Source: Fibrobacterota bacterium
GTDB lineage: Bacteria; Fibrobacterota; Chitinivibrionia; Chitinivibrionales; JANQEN01
Assembly (NCBI GenBank): GCA_030619215.1
Contig: JAUXBV010000032.1
Span: forward strand, 1 to 12,941
Length of the DNA stretch: 12,941 nt
Reading direction: 5' to 3'
The notes beneath the pieces were generated by a model that did no database searches, was not told the origin of the DNA, and saw nothing but the letters and a program-made list of their open reading frames with translations. A program made the position numbers and the translations under genes. Positions 6,082 to 12,941 of the stretch are shown here, one piece after another. Numbering within the stretch: position 1 is the first letter of the stretch; every line of letters starts with the position of its first letter.

Positions 6082-6855
6082 ATGCATAATTTACATGAAA
6101 TCGAGAGATATGTTTCAGAAGGATTCGTTTTAGATTGGGGCGGTAACTGGCGCCCCATACATGAAGTAATCGAAGAGGAGTGCAACTATCTTAACCATCT
6201 TGAAAACGGTGAAATTGTTGATAATGGAAGATGGGTAAAAATAGATGATTTGTTGGAAGCGGTTTCCCCTGAAGCAACAAGTGAATATAAAGAAGCGGAA
6301 AGGGATATAAGGCATGACCATTTAGAGACTAAGGTAATTAAGAATAATTTGGGAAAAACTGCCGATGTTGAAGATAATGCTTTGTTGAATGAAATCAGGG
6401 GAGAGATTGAGAAAGTTTTGGATATCGATGCCCAAAAAGCTTCAACTGCCGTTGAAGATAATAATGAAAGAGAGAATCAAAAACAAGTTTCAAAAAATAT
6501 TTCCCCGGAAAAAAAGGAGAGCGCCGAAAAAGAGACCAAAGAAATAGAAACAGTAGAGAACAACCGGAAAACAGAGGCGCCAACAGAAATTTTAGAAGAG
6601 AAAGCCGATTCTTTTGAGGCGGTGTTACCCAGGGAAGAATCTAAAGATAACGGAGATTTGGATACCAAGTCATTGAAAATTGCCAAAGCTGAAGCTGGCG
6701 CTACTACTCAAAGTAGATCTTCAGGTAAGAAAAAGGCTGCTTCTTCAGGCGAGTGGGATAATGCTCAATTATTAAAAAACAAGCTGATTATTATTCCCAT
6801 TGCAGCTATTATTGTTATAGCGATAATAATTATTGTGGTTGCTATGTTATACTAA
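6082..6855 (+). CDS. Tail-anchored protein with duplicated Trp motif, function unknown
   Basis: The protein has 257 residues. Residues 1-60 carry two copies of a short motif, GFVLDWGGNWRPIHEVIEE and GEIVDNGRWVKIDDLLEA, sharing G-x-[VI]-...-G-x-W-x-x-I-x-x-[VL]-[IL]-E. A long low-complexity acidic/lysine-rich region follows (about 75-225), likely disordered or coiled. The last 25 residues are a hydrophobic span (IIIPIAAIIVIAIIIIVVAM) ending at the C-terminus, with no signal peptide, so the protein is tail-anchored with its bulk in the cytoplasm. The ATG at 6082 is preferred; an in-frame TTG at 6070 would add four residues. Neither has a clear Shine-Dalgarno, so translation may be coupled to the TPR-like gene ending at 6064. 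Similar 'G-x-V-x-x-x-G-x-W' motifs are, in my recollection, frequent in planctomycete proteins. A partner role with the TPR-like protein is inferred from position only. Confidence 0.8.
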   Translation: MHNLHEIERYVSEGFVLDWGGNWRPIHEVIEEECNYLNHLENGEIVDNGRWVKIDDLLEAVSPEATSEYKEAERDIRHDHLETKVIKNNLGKTADVEDNALLNEIRGEIEKVLDIDAQKASTAVEDNNERENQKQVSKNISPEKKESAEKETKEIETVENNRKTEAPTEILEEKADSFEAVLPREESKDNGDLDTKSLKIAKAEAGATTQSRSSGKKKAASSGEWDNAQLLKNKLIIIPIAAIIVIAIIIIVVAMLY

Positions 6856-6883
6856 AGCACAAGGTGCACCAAAAACATCTACC

Positions 6884-6923
6884 ATTAACGCCAAGCGACA
6901 TTAACGCTTGACAATATTAGCGT
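6884..6923 (+). promoter_or_regulatory. Putative HigA operator: 16-bp-spaced repeats
   Basis: The heptamer ATTAACG begins at 6884 and 6900, and its variant ATTAGCG at 6916, giving exact 16-base spacing. The second and third copies contain AACGCT (6903-6908) and AGCGTT (6919-6924), an inverted repeat across the -35 box. AAGCG (6893-6897) also faces CGCTT (6905-6909). Antitoxins of this family repress their own promoter, so binding here by HigA would block RNA polymerase. The binding itself is inferred. Confidence 0.55.
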
Positions 6924-6936
6924 TTTGCGTTATATT
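6908..6936 (+). promoter_or_regulatory. higBA promoter, near consensus
   Basis: A consensus -35 hexamer TTGACA (6908-6913) and TATATT (6931-6936) are separated by exactly 17 bases. The start of transcription expected about 7 bases past the -10 box coincides with the ATG at 6943. No Shine-Dalgarno lies before that ATG, which would fit a leaderless transcript. Confidence 0.8.
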
Positions 6937-6942
6937 TATAGT

Positions 6943-7224
6943 ATGATAGCATCATTTCGTTGCAAAGAAACCGAAAAAGTATATAATCGCCAATATTCCA
7001 AAAAACTCCCTCACTCTATCCAAAAGACAGCAATGAGGAAATTATGGCAGATTGATGCAGCTGTAAATATAAATGATTTGCGTATACCTCCAAACAATCA
7101 ACTGGAAACGCTCAAAGGAGGCAGGAAAGGTCAGCATTCAATACGCATAAACAGGCAATATCGAATATGTTTTAAATGGAGAAATAACAATGCTTATGAT
7201 GTCGAAATCGTTGATTATCATTAG
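6943..7224 (+). CDS. higB: HigB-type toxin (RelE/ParE superfamily ribonuclease)
   Basis: This 93-residue basic protein belongs to the HigB branch of the RelE/ParE superfamily, whose members cut mRNA in the ribosome when not held by their antitoxin. The family signature is clear: IASFRCKETEKVYN at the start, then DLRIPPNNQLETLKG, then RKGQHSIRINRQYRICFKW, and the C-terminal DVEIVDYH. Arg and His residues near the C-terminus are the expected catalytic/RNA-contact positions. The ATG at 6943 matches the usual N-terminus; an in-frame TTG at 6925 would add six residues but lies inside the promoter spacer. It precedes the antitoxin gene by 9 bases. The toxin-first order is typical of HigBA. Confidence 0.95.
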   Translation: MIASFRCKETEKVYNRQYSKKLPHSIQKTAMRKLWQIDAAVNINDLRIPPNNQLETLKGGRKGQHSIRINRQYRICFKWRNNNAYDVEIVDYH

Positions 7225-7233
7225 GAGGGAAAA

Positions 7234-7551
7234 ATGAAAAGAGAAAAAATATCCAATATCCATCCTGGCGAAATCCTTATAGAAGAATTTATGAAGCCGA
7301 TGGAACTGAGTCAATACAGAGTTGCAAAGGATATTAATGTGCCTCCGAGAAGGATTAATGAGATAGTTCATTGTAAAAGGGCAATAACAGCTGACACGGC
7401 ATTACGTTTATCAAAATATTTCGGTACCAGTGCGCAATTCTGGTTGAATCTTCAAACACATTTTGATTTAGAAAAAGAAAAAGATAAATCACTAAATAGA
7501 ATAGAGATAGAGGTACATCCTCTGGAAAAGGTGAGACGAAAAGCCGCATAA
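7234..7551 (+). CDS. higA: HigA-type antitoxin, XRE-family HTH
   Basis: This 105-residue protein has the HigA/VapI start (ISNIHPGEILIEEFM) and an XRE/Cro-type helix-turn-helix at residues 25-63 (SQYRVAKDINVPPRRINEIV, then RAITADTALRLSKYFG). The SAQFWLNLQ segment that follows is diagnostic of the family. It neutralises HigB by direct binding and, with HigB, represses the promoter upstream of higB. It has a strong ribosome site, AGGAGG at 7223-7228, 5 bases before the ATG and overlapping the higB stop codon. Antitoxin would therefore be made better than the poorly initiated toxin, as expected for such pairs. No terminator is visible in the 52 bases between it and the convergent polysaccharide operon. 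Confidence 0.96.
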   Translation: MKREKISNIHPGEILIEEFMKPMELSQYRVAKDINVPPRRINEIVHCKRAITADTALRLSKYFGTSAQFWLNLQTHFDLEKEKDKSLNRIEIEVHPLEKVRRKAA

Positions 7552-7603
7552 CATTATGTAAAAGCAGAAAGTCTATTTCCATAGCCTTCGGCTTAACATA
7601 CTG

Positions 7604-8767
7604 TTATAGGGGCAGGTGTTCGTAAAGGAACTGGGATAAAAGTGGCCCCTGTTTATTTCTGTCAAAGTGGTGCTTTGCCCGATCCCTTCCATTAGAGCCC
7701 ATTTTTTCGATAAGATCCGGCCTCTCAATAAATCTGCCGATTGCGCCTGTAAATAATTTACAATCACCATAGGGCACAAGAATACCGGTTTCGTTATGTA
7801 TTACAATTTCCGGAATACCTCCCGTATTAAAGGCTACGACCGGTAATCCGCAGCCCTGAGCTTCCGCAACAGCCCGCCCAAACGGTTCTTTTAGGGACGC
7901 ATTACAAAATATGTCATGAGATAGAAATACTGATTCGGCGTCACTGGTATAGGGTAATAAATGGCAATATGAAGATAGATGTAATTGTTCAATTTTTTTC
8001 TTTAACTCGTTTCTGTAGTCATCGGACCAGTAGAGCGTGTCACCCACCAAAGAGAGCTCTACTTTACTGGAAGGATATTTATTCAGAACCATTGAAAGAA
8101 TATCTATTAAAATGTGGCATCCTTTCCAGGGAACTGTTCTTCCGAGATACAGTAGTTTTAGCATTGTAACCTTATCATATTTTTTGGGAGACAGGGAAAG
8201 GGAAACACCATTATAAATAACGCAGGCCTTGGCGAGAATATTTTCGGGGAGATTTTGTTTAACGGCATTGGAAATTGCTATAACAGAACTATTTCCACCG
8301 GGGAATAAAATTTTATAAATAAATTCCGGCATAGATTTTTTATCAAAAATTTCGCGTATATGGAAACAGCATTTCCCCGTATACCCTATTCTTGACAGTA
8401 TAAATAGTGCAATGTGTGATTTTGGGACATTCGCATGAATGAGATTCGGCTTAATCTGTAATATCAGTCTCCGTAACCGGAAGACATATACAATGAAAGC
8501 AATTATATCCTGCCAGGATAGCAACAATGTGCGAAGAAAATTCCACCGTCTGACATTTTCCAGGGAGCTGGAACAGGGCTCAACATGGCATCTCACATTC
8601 ATTCGTGAAGCTTTCTCAAGCAAGGGCCCCGGCTCGCTCGTTATTAAGTGGCAGGTAAACCTCCCGCCGGCGAAATATAGTATGTCAAGGAGGGAGTGTT
8701 CGGCTCCCCCCAGTTGTTTTGCCCAGTGGTTAAGAAAGAGTACTATCGGTTTATTGTTTCCAGACAT
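7604..8767 (-). CDS. Glycosyltransferase family 4 (last gene of operon)
   Basis: This 387-residue protein is a retaining, GT-B-fold cytoplasmic glycosyltransferase of family 4, transferring a sugar from a nucleotide donor to a growing glycan. The N-terminal acceptor domain begins KPIVLFLNHWAKQLGGAEHS. The C-terminal donor domain begins LLYLGRTVPWKGCHILIDIL and carries the E-x7-E motif in EPFGRAVAEAQGCGLPVV, followed by NTGGIPEIV. The ATG at 8767 overlaps the end of the preceding gene by 17 bases and has no good Shine-Dalgarno, so its translation is probably coupled to that gene. It is the last gene of the minus-strand operon and converges on higA. Sugar specificity cannot be deduced. Confidence 0.93.
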   Translation of the reverse strand: MSGNNKPIVLFLNHWAKQLGGAEHSLLDILYFAGGRFTCHLITSEPGPLLEKASRMNVRCHVEPCSSSLENVRRWNFLRTLLLSWQDIIAFIVYVFRLRRLILQIKPNLIHANVPKSHIALFILSRIGYTGKCCFHIREIFDKKSMPEFIYKILFPGGNSSVIAISNAVKQNLPENILAKACVIYNGVSLSLSPKKYDKVTMLKLLYLGRTVPWKGCHILIDILSMVLNKYPSSKVELSLVGDTLYWSDDYRNELKKKIEQLHLSSYCHLLPYTSDAESVFLSHDIFCNASLKEPFGRAVAEAQGCGLPVVAFNTGGIPEIVIHNETGILVPYGDCKLFTGAIGRFIERPDLIEKMGSNGRDRAKHHFDRNKQGPLLSQFLYEHLPL

Positions 8768-9818
8768 AATAGTTTATTAGGTGTTCATAAGCGTTTTTAG
8801 TAAGACTTTCTGCATGAGACGGGTTGTTTGATAAGTGACTGATACTACTCACGAGCTCATCGATATTCCCGGGCTTTACCAGGATCCCGCAATTACCATT
8901 ATCAAGAACCTCGGTGATGCCGCCTGATGCACTGGCAACTATTGGCAGGTGGTATGCCATTGCCTCCAATAATACTATACCAAACCCTTCAATACCTTTC
9001 GACGTCTTAAGTGACGGGAGTACAAAGATATCCGCCCTGCAAAATTCCTTATGTAAGAGATCATCAGAAAGATCTCGTTTTATAGAGACGTTATTAAGCA
9101 GGTTAAGATCAACACACATTTTTTTTAAAGTGTTGTATTCTGGCCCTTCGCCGGCAATAACGAAGTCAAAATCACCTGTTTTAACCAGTTCATGAGCGGC
9201 TTCAATAAGATTCTTATGCCCCTTATGTTTAACAAGCCGGCCCACCGAGAGAACGGCAACATTATTATTCAGCTCTTTTTTACGAGTATCTGTAAGGGAG
9301 GGTAGCGTTATACGCGGAGGAACAATATCAATTTGTTGAGGCAGGTTTAACTCCCGCAAAAGCTTCTCTGAATAGGTTCCCAGGGCATAAAATTTCCTGG
9401 CTCTTATGAGAATTTTTTTTAACAGATAGTTTTTAACAGATTTTCTTTTCAGGGCAATAAGCTCGGAGCCGTATGTGTAGACTATATAGGGCATGCCTGT
9501 TATTTCATAAAGAAGCCAGGGAACAAATGCCGCATACAGGTTACCGCACTCAACCGTGAGGTTCCCCCGGTTGCGTTTACAGAGAAGAAGATAAGAAAAT
9601 GCAAGTACAAGAAGGGATATTTTTCTATTTACAAAATCAAAAGGTGAAGTAAAATATTTTACAACCGGTTTTAATTTTATAAGGCTGGCTGTTCCGTATG
9701 GTATACCAGCTACATAAACCAGGTCATTTTCATCGTAACAGAATCGTACAATACCGAACAAATATTTTTGAATACCACCGATATCAGGTGGGAAATCAAG
9801 TGTAATAAGGAGTTTCAC
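8751..9818 (-). CDS. Glycosyltransferase family 4
   Basis: This 355-residue GT-B glycosyltransferase has the N-terminal glycine-rich loop LDFPPDIGGIQKYL, the donor-domain start SVGRLVKHKGHKNLIEA, and the E-x7-E motif in IEGFGIVLLEAMAYHLPIV followed by SASGGITEVL. It resembles mannosyl- or glucosyl-transferases of the PimB/WbaZ type in layout, but the donor and acceptor sugars are unknown. It starts with GTG: the GTGA at 9818-9815 overlaps its start codon with the TGA stop of the polymerase/ligase gene, so the pair is tightly coupled. AAGGA lies 11 bases upstream, a weak ribosome site. Its 3' end overlaps the next glycosyltransferase by 17 bases. Confidence 0.93.
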   Translation of the reverse strand: MKLLITLDFPPDIGGIQKYLFGIVRFCYDENDLVYVAGIPYGTASLIKLKPVVKYFTSPFDFVNRKISLLVLAFSYLLLCKRNRGNLTVECGNLYAAFVPWLLYEITGMPYIVYTYGSELIALKRKSVKNYLLKKILIRARKFYALGTYSEKLLRELNLPQQIDIVPPRITLPSLTDTRKKELNNNVAVLSVGRLVKHKGHKNLIEAAHELVKTGDFDFVIAGEGPEYNTLKKMCVDLNLLNNVSIKRDLSDDLLHKEFCRADIFVLPSLKTSKGIEGFGIVLLEAMAYHLPIVASASGGITEVLDNGNCGILVKPGNIDELVSSISHLSNNPSHAESLTKNAYEHLINYYVWKQ

Positions 9819-11320
9819 GTTACTATGGTTCCTTGGTGAGTCTCGTCAATTGTTTCTTCATTTTCAGCTGCGTCCGGTTTGTTAAAAACCGACAGTTGTA
9901 CCAAAACACCGTTCCAAAACCAGAAGTATATATCACCCGGAAAATAGTGAATGTGGGTTCCGGTGATACTAACAATAGCGAATACAATATTTAAAATAGT
10001 TATACCTTTCGCCAGGGCGACAATATCCGGGTTCCCGGATGAGTCTATTGTACGCAGGCCGATTAAAATAAAGACAACAAAAATTGCTGCAATGAAAAGC
10101 ATTCCGGGATACCCGAACTCGGCAAGATATGTGAAATATAAGGAATCCGCTTTCAGGCACCCGAGCCCCCGGCCAAGAAAAGCGAGCGCCGGATCTCTTG
10201 CATAGTTAATTAAGTTCCTCCAGAGCTGAAGGCGGACAAGAAACGAATGCTCTCCGAGCGGATCATACAAGGCTGTTGCCCTGTCTGACACGAGGAGCTC
10301 AAAATATTGTTGACTCTGAGAAGATTCCTGGGCGGTCTGCCGGGAGGGAACGATTTGAAAACCGCTATCAAGAGGCTCAATAAAATATTGATATCCGATA
10401 TAAATAAGTATTAATACTCCAAGCGCTAAAAAGCGGTACCTGTTACCTTTTATTCTGAAGAGAACAAACCAGATTAACAGGGATATCATTATACCAACCC
10501 AGCTTGACCTTACCGAGGTGATCAGTGCCGCGTAAAAGATGACCGGGATAATGAGAAGGAGAAAGAGATGTAATTTTTTTTGAGTCCATATCATGCACAT
10601 TAAAATTCCGATAATTGTAAGTTGTAAATAATCGGCCAGGACAACCGGTGCTTGAAAAATAGAGAACGGCCTGGCTATGCCTTTTATAAAAAGTGTTGAA
10701 AATTCTATGGATGAGAACCATACCATTTCAGCCTTTGAATAACCGTTGTAAAGCTGGTTAATGCCGTAGAGGGATGCTATTATTCCAACAATAATTGTGA
10801 TATACCAGAAGTTTTTCAGGTGTGAAAGCTTATCCGCATATATAGTTGCGATAAAGAAAAAAAGTACCGGTGGTCCGTAATATTTAAATTTTGCAAGTGC
10901 TTCTGCAAGAGGGAGATAATTCAGAAAAACGGTACGAATTATTAGATACACAAAATAGACGAATACGATTTTAATGTAAACGGATATTTCTTCATAGCGG
11001 CCTCTTCTCTCTTGAAATTCAAAAAACAGGCCAAGGAGAATGAATACCAAAAAAAGGTCACCGACTATAATTAACGGGTCAATAGATGGCCGGTCGTAAA
11101 CTAAATAGTATAAGCGGCGAATATAAGGAATAAAGGGAGAGACAATGAAGACAGCATAGAGCCCTATTATCGGTTTTCTTAAAATAGGGTAGAACAAGAG
11201 GAGTGACAGGATTACGACAAATTCTAGTTGCCTCGGTATATGAACAAGTTTATATGCTATTAGGTGGCCGACAATAGCTGCAAGAATTACTATTAAATAG
11301 TATTTAATGTGTTCTTTCAT
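9815..11320 (-). CDS. O-antigen polymerase/ligase family membrane protein (Wzy/WaaL type)
   Basis: This 501-residue inner-membrane protein has about 12 hydrophobic spans. The order and motifs match the Wzy_C/O-antigen ligase family: ITSVRSSWVG near residue 267, a large periplasmic loop at about 310-390, and the FLGRGLG motif near residue 382 followed by LYFTYLAEFGYPG. Members either polymerise repeat units or ligate glycan to lipid A core or another carrier; the sequence does not say which. The His commonly seen shortly after the G-x-G motif is not where I would expect it. The ATG at 11320 is chosen; an in-frame TTG at 11335 would add five residues, and neither has a Shine-Dalgarno. It begins 50 bases after the preceding glycosyltransferase and its stop overlaps the next start. 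Confidence 0.87.
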   Translation of the reverse strand: MKEHIKYYLIVILAAIVGHLIAYKLVHIPRQLEFVVILSLLLFYPILRKPIIGLYAVFIVSPFIPYIRRLYYLVYDRPSIDPLIIVGDLFLVFILLGLFFEFQERRGRYEEISVYIKIVFVYFVYLIIRTVFLNYLPLAEALAKFKYYGPPVLFFFIATIYADKLSHLKNFWYITIIVGIIASLYGINQLYNGYSKAEMVWFSSIEFSTLFIKGIARPFSIFQAPVVLADYLQLTIIGILMCMIWTQKKLHLFLLLIIPVIFYAALITSVRSSWVGIMISLLIWFVLFRIKGNRYRFLALGVLILIYIGYQYFIEPLDSGFQIVPSRQTAQESSQSQQYFELLVSDRATALYDPLGEHSFLVRLQLWRNLINYARDPALAFLGRGLGCLKADSLYFTYLAEFGYPGMLFIAAIFVVFILIGLRTIDSSGNPDIVALAKGITILNIVFAIVSITGTHIHYFPGDIYFWFWNGVLVQLSVFNKPDAAENEETIDETHQGTIVT

Positions 11321-11370
11321 TACAGCCCGATACAATGAGTTATATGATTTTTAATTATCTAAAGTTTTTT

Positions 11371-12396
11371 TTAACTGATCAGTGAATGGTACAAACGCTC
11401 ATATTCATTTGCGATAGTTTTTATGTCAAATTTTTTTTCGACATAAAACAAACCATTGTTTTCAAATGTTTTTCGTAAATTTTTGTCTGAAATTACCCGG
11501 CTAATACCTGTTGATAATTCAGCGTCAGTAAGAAGTAAGCCGTTATAATTGTGCCTGATAACTTCTTTAATCCCCGGATTATCAACGGCAACAACAGCCG
11601 TACCGCATGCCATAGCTTCGATAACAGGAACACCAAAGCCCTCATAAGAGCTGGCCATACAGTACACCCATGCCTTTTGAAATTCTGTAATCAGCTCCTC
11701 TTCGGAAAGGTTTCCCAGATATTTTACATTAGTCCCGTAACAAGGTTGTGGACCGACAACCGAAAGTATGCATTCGTGGTTCTCTTTAAGTATATCATTA
11801 TTGAATATTTTTAATAAGTATTTTCCGCGCTTCCGGCTATTAAGGTCGCCAATAAAAAGGATGGAGGGCTTTTCGGTTTTTTTACCGGATGGCGTGTATC
11901 TGTCAAGTGGAACACCGCAGGGAACCACTTTTTTTACCAGAGGCAGGGCTGCCTGGGTTGATCCGGAGATACCTACTTTCAGGCTTTTATGAAAGCAGGA
12001 AATCCATTCAAAAAAATAGAACAGCCACTGATACATAAAACGGGACGTCTTTTTAGCATACAGGGCTTCAAAAAGTGCGGAGCCGTAGAAAGTGCGGATA
12101 TGCCCGTTTCTGTCATTGACAAGGTAGTCATCACCGTGAAAATGAAGAATGTCAAAGCTTTCGGTATTTACTTTTATGAAACTGAATGCCGGGTCGAATT
12201 TACGCAAAAATGTAGAACTGCTTGTAAATGACAGCTTAACATGGTTATACCGTGCATCATCCGGCCGCGGGCTGAATGAAATACAGGTAAGGTCATGCCC
12301 GCGCATAACAAGGGCATTGGCCAGGCGATGCACCTGAACGGAAACGCCATTAGGCTTATCCGAAGGAAGCTCTTTACTAAAGAACGCTATTTTAAT
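11371..12396 (-). CDS. Glycosyltransferase family 4, probable ATT start
   Basis: This GT-B glycosyltransferase of family 4 (341 residues from the preferred start) opens with KIAFFSKELPSDKPNGVSVQ, the first strand and glycine loop of the fold. The donor domain has SILFIGDLNSRKRGKYLL and the E-x7-E motif in YEGFGVPVIEAMACGTAVV. The start is unusual. An AGGAGGT (12409-12403, minus strand) lies exactly 6 bases before an ATT codon (12396-12394) that begins I-KIAFF, where family members have MKIAFF. ATG starts at 12468 and 12453 are in frame but would add 24 or 19 residues before the fold, overlap the upstream gene, and lack a comparable Shine-Dalgarno; the 12453 ATG has only GGAG 9 bases before it. 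It follows the GT2 stop by about 20 bases. Confidence 0.85.
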   Translation of the reverse strand: MKIAFFSKELPSDKPNGVSVQVHRLANALVMRGHDLTCISFSPRPDDARYNHVKLSFTSSSTFLRKFDPAFSFIKVNTESFDILHFHGDDYLVNDRNGHIRTFYGSALFEALYAKKTSRFMYQWLFYFFEWISCFHKSLKVGISGSTQAALPLVKKVVPCGVPLDRYTPSGKKTEKPSILFIGDLNSRKRGKYLLKIFNNDILKENHECILSVVGPQPCYGTNVKYLGNLSEEELITEFQKAWVYCMASSYEGFGVPVIEAMACGTAVVAVDNPGIKEVIRHNYNGLLLTDAELSTGISRVISDKNLRKTFENNGLFYVEKKFDIKTIANEYERLYHSLIS

Positions 12397-12409
12397 AGGG
12401 AGACCTCCT
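12397..12409 (-). promoter_or_regulatory. Consensus ribosome-binding site preceding an ATT codon
   Basis: On the minus strand, AGGAGGT (12409-12403) is complementary to the 3' end of 16S rRNA, and a spacer of 6 bases (CTCCCT) separates it from ATT. It lies just after the TAA stop of the GT2 gene at 12418-12416, with no ATG, GTG, TTG or CTG at normal spacing downstream. It is the main evidence for the start chosen for the neighbouring gene. Confidence 0.8.
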
Positions 12410-12415
12410 GATAAT

Positions 12416-12941
12416 TTATACAAAAAATGGATGCCTGAAACGAAGACTGCCATAAAGCAGCGCTCCAAATACTACAAATGGTGACAGGGCAAAAGAGATA
12501 AACTCCCTTAACCATTGAATCGGGCTGTTTATAAAAGGTAACCCGGCCCGCCTTATGGTAAAAAGGAAAACAGTTAAAGCATCAATTGAAACAAAAACGA
12601 AGGTGTAGTTACTGAATAACGTAATGCCAAAAGTAAGCAGTAAGTGAGCAAGAAAAATTAATGCTATCCCGCGCGGGTAAGGGGTACCAATATGGTGCCT
12701 GTATAATTTATTATGCTTTGCATGCAGGAGAGGATCAAACCGGCGGTTTATGCAATTTTTAAGCAGGTCCCAGTTTTCGTTTTTACGGAGCCTGTGCTTA
12801 ACCTTAATGTCATGAGAATATCCGATAGAGAACCCTGCTTCAATTAAGGAATATGCCAAATCAACGTCTTCCCGCTGAATAGTAAATCGCTCGTCAAACA
12901 TCTTTATCTCAATAAGAGCATTCCGGCGGTAAAAAATGTTA
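12416..12941 (-). CDS. Glycosyltransferase family 2, 5' truncated by window edge
   Basis: Only the C-terminal 174 residues are inside the window; the frame is open to the edge and the Met at 12901 is internal. The sequence NIFYRRNALIEIKMFDERFT, then EDVDLAYSLIEAGFSIGYS, is the second half of a GT2 (GT-A fold) catalytic domain, with Glu24-Asp25 of the fragment as the conserved 'ED' of the active site. A C-terminal region with about three hydrophobic spans follows (IALIFLAHLLLTFGITLF and later stretches). This membrane-attached form is typical of inverting transferases that act on lipid-linked glycans. It is the first visible gene of the minus-strand polysaccharide operon and ends about 20 bases before the next start. 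Confidence 0.9.
   Translation of the reverse strand, partial: NIFYRRNALIEIKMFDERFTIQREDVDLAYSLIEAGFSIGYSHDIKVKHRLRKNENWDLLKNCINRRFDPLLHAKHNKLYRHHIGTPYPRGIALIFLAHLLLTFGITLFSNYTFVFVSIDALTVFLFTIRRAGLPFINSPIQWLREFISFALSPFVVFGALLYGSLRFRHPFFV

Noticed and set aside
7583..7593. AGCC-TTC-GGCT mini hairpin between higA and the polysaccharide operon, as a two-way terminator
   Set aside because: The stem is only 4 bp and no T-run follows on either strand.

Overview
The window is a moderately AT-rich bacterial chromosomal fragment. Two genes are cut by its edges: nadA on the left and a family 2 glycosyltransferase on the right. Its glycan polymerase/ligase and MurJ-type flippase genes suggest an envelope-bearing, probably Gram-negative bacterium. 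A lysine-tailed HTH protein, short 'G-x-[VI]-...-G-x-W-x-x-I' motifs and several unfamiliar small genes suggest a planctomycete-like (for example anammox-type) or Omnitrophota-like lineage. That placement is an impression from gene style, not a demonstrated affiliation.

Layout. 1-620 (+): 3' two thirds of nadA (NAD biosynthesis). 629-2242 (-): a divergent MurJ/MviN-type flippase, tail to tail with nadA. 2346-2762 (-): a 138-residue protein with two HTH-like units and a histone-H1-like lysine tail encoded by 21-bp tandem repeats, followed by a strong intrinsic terminator at 2281-2317. 2763-3280: AT-rich, apparently non-coding. 3281-4726 (+): a three-part protein with a winged helix, a DnaQ-like fold that seems to have lost its catalytic acids, and an intact UvrC-type GIY-YIG nuclease domain. 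4908-5243 (+): a small Cys-cluster protein. 5354-6855 (+): two adjacent membrane-protein genes, one TPR-like with a central membrane span and one tail-anchored with a duplicated tryptophan motif. 6884-7551 (+): a HigB/HigA toxin-antitoxin pair behind a near-consensus promoter with 16-bp-spaced repeats. 7604-12941 (-): a surface-polysaccharide operon read GT2 > GT4 > O-antigen polymerase/ligase > GT4 > GT4, with overlapping or closely packed genes.

How the genes fit together. The right-hand operon would assemble a lipid-linked or secreted glycan: cytoplasmic glycosyltransferases build it, and a multi-span membrane enzyme polymerises or ligates it. The MurJ-like protein could flip lipid II or another lipid-linked sugar, but it is on the other side of unrelated genes. 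The higBA module sits between the central hypothetical genes and the polysaccharide operon and converges on the latter. The most notable points are a probable AUU start codon in the first complete glycosyltransferase, the pseudo-exonuclease/GIY-YIG fusion, the HTH/H1-tail fusion, and the probably leaderless higBA transcript.
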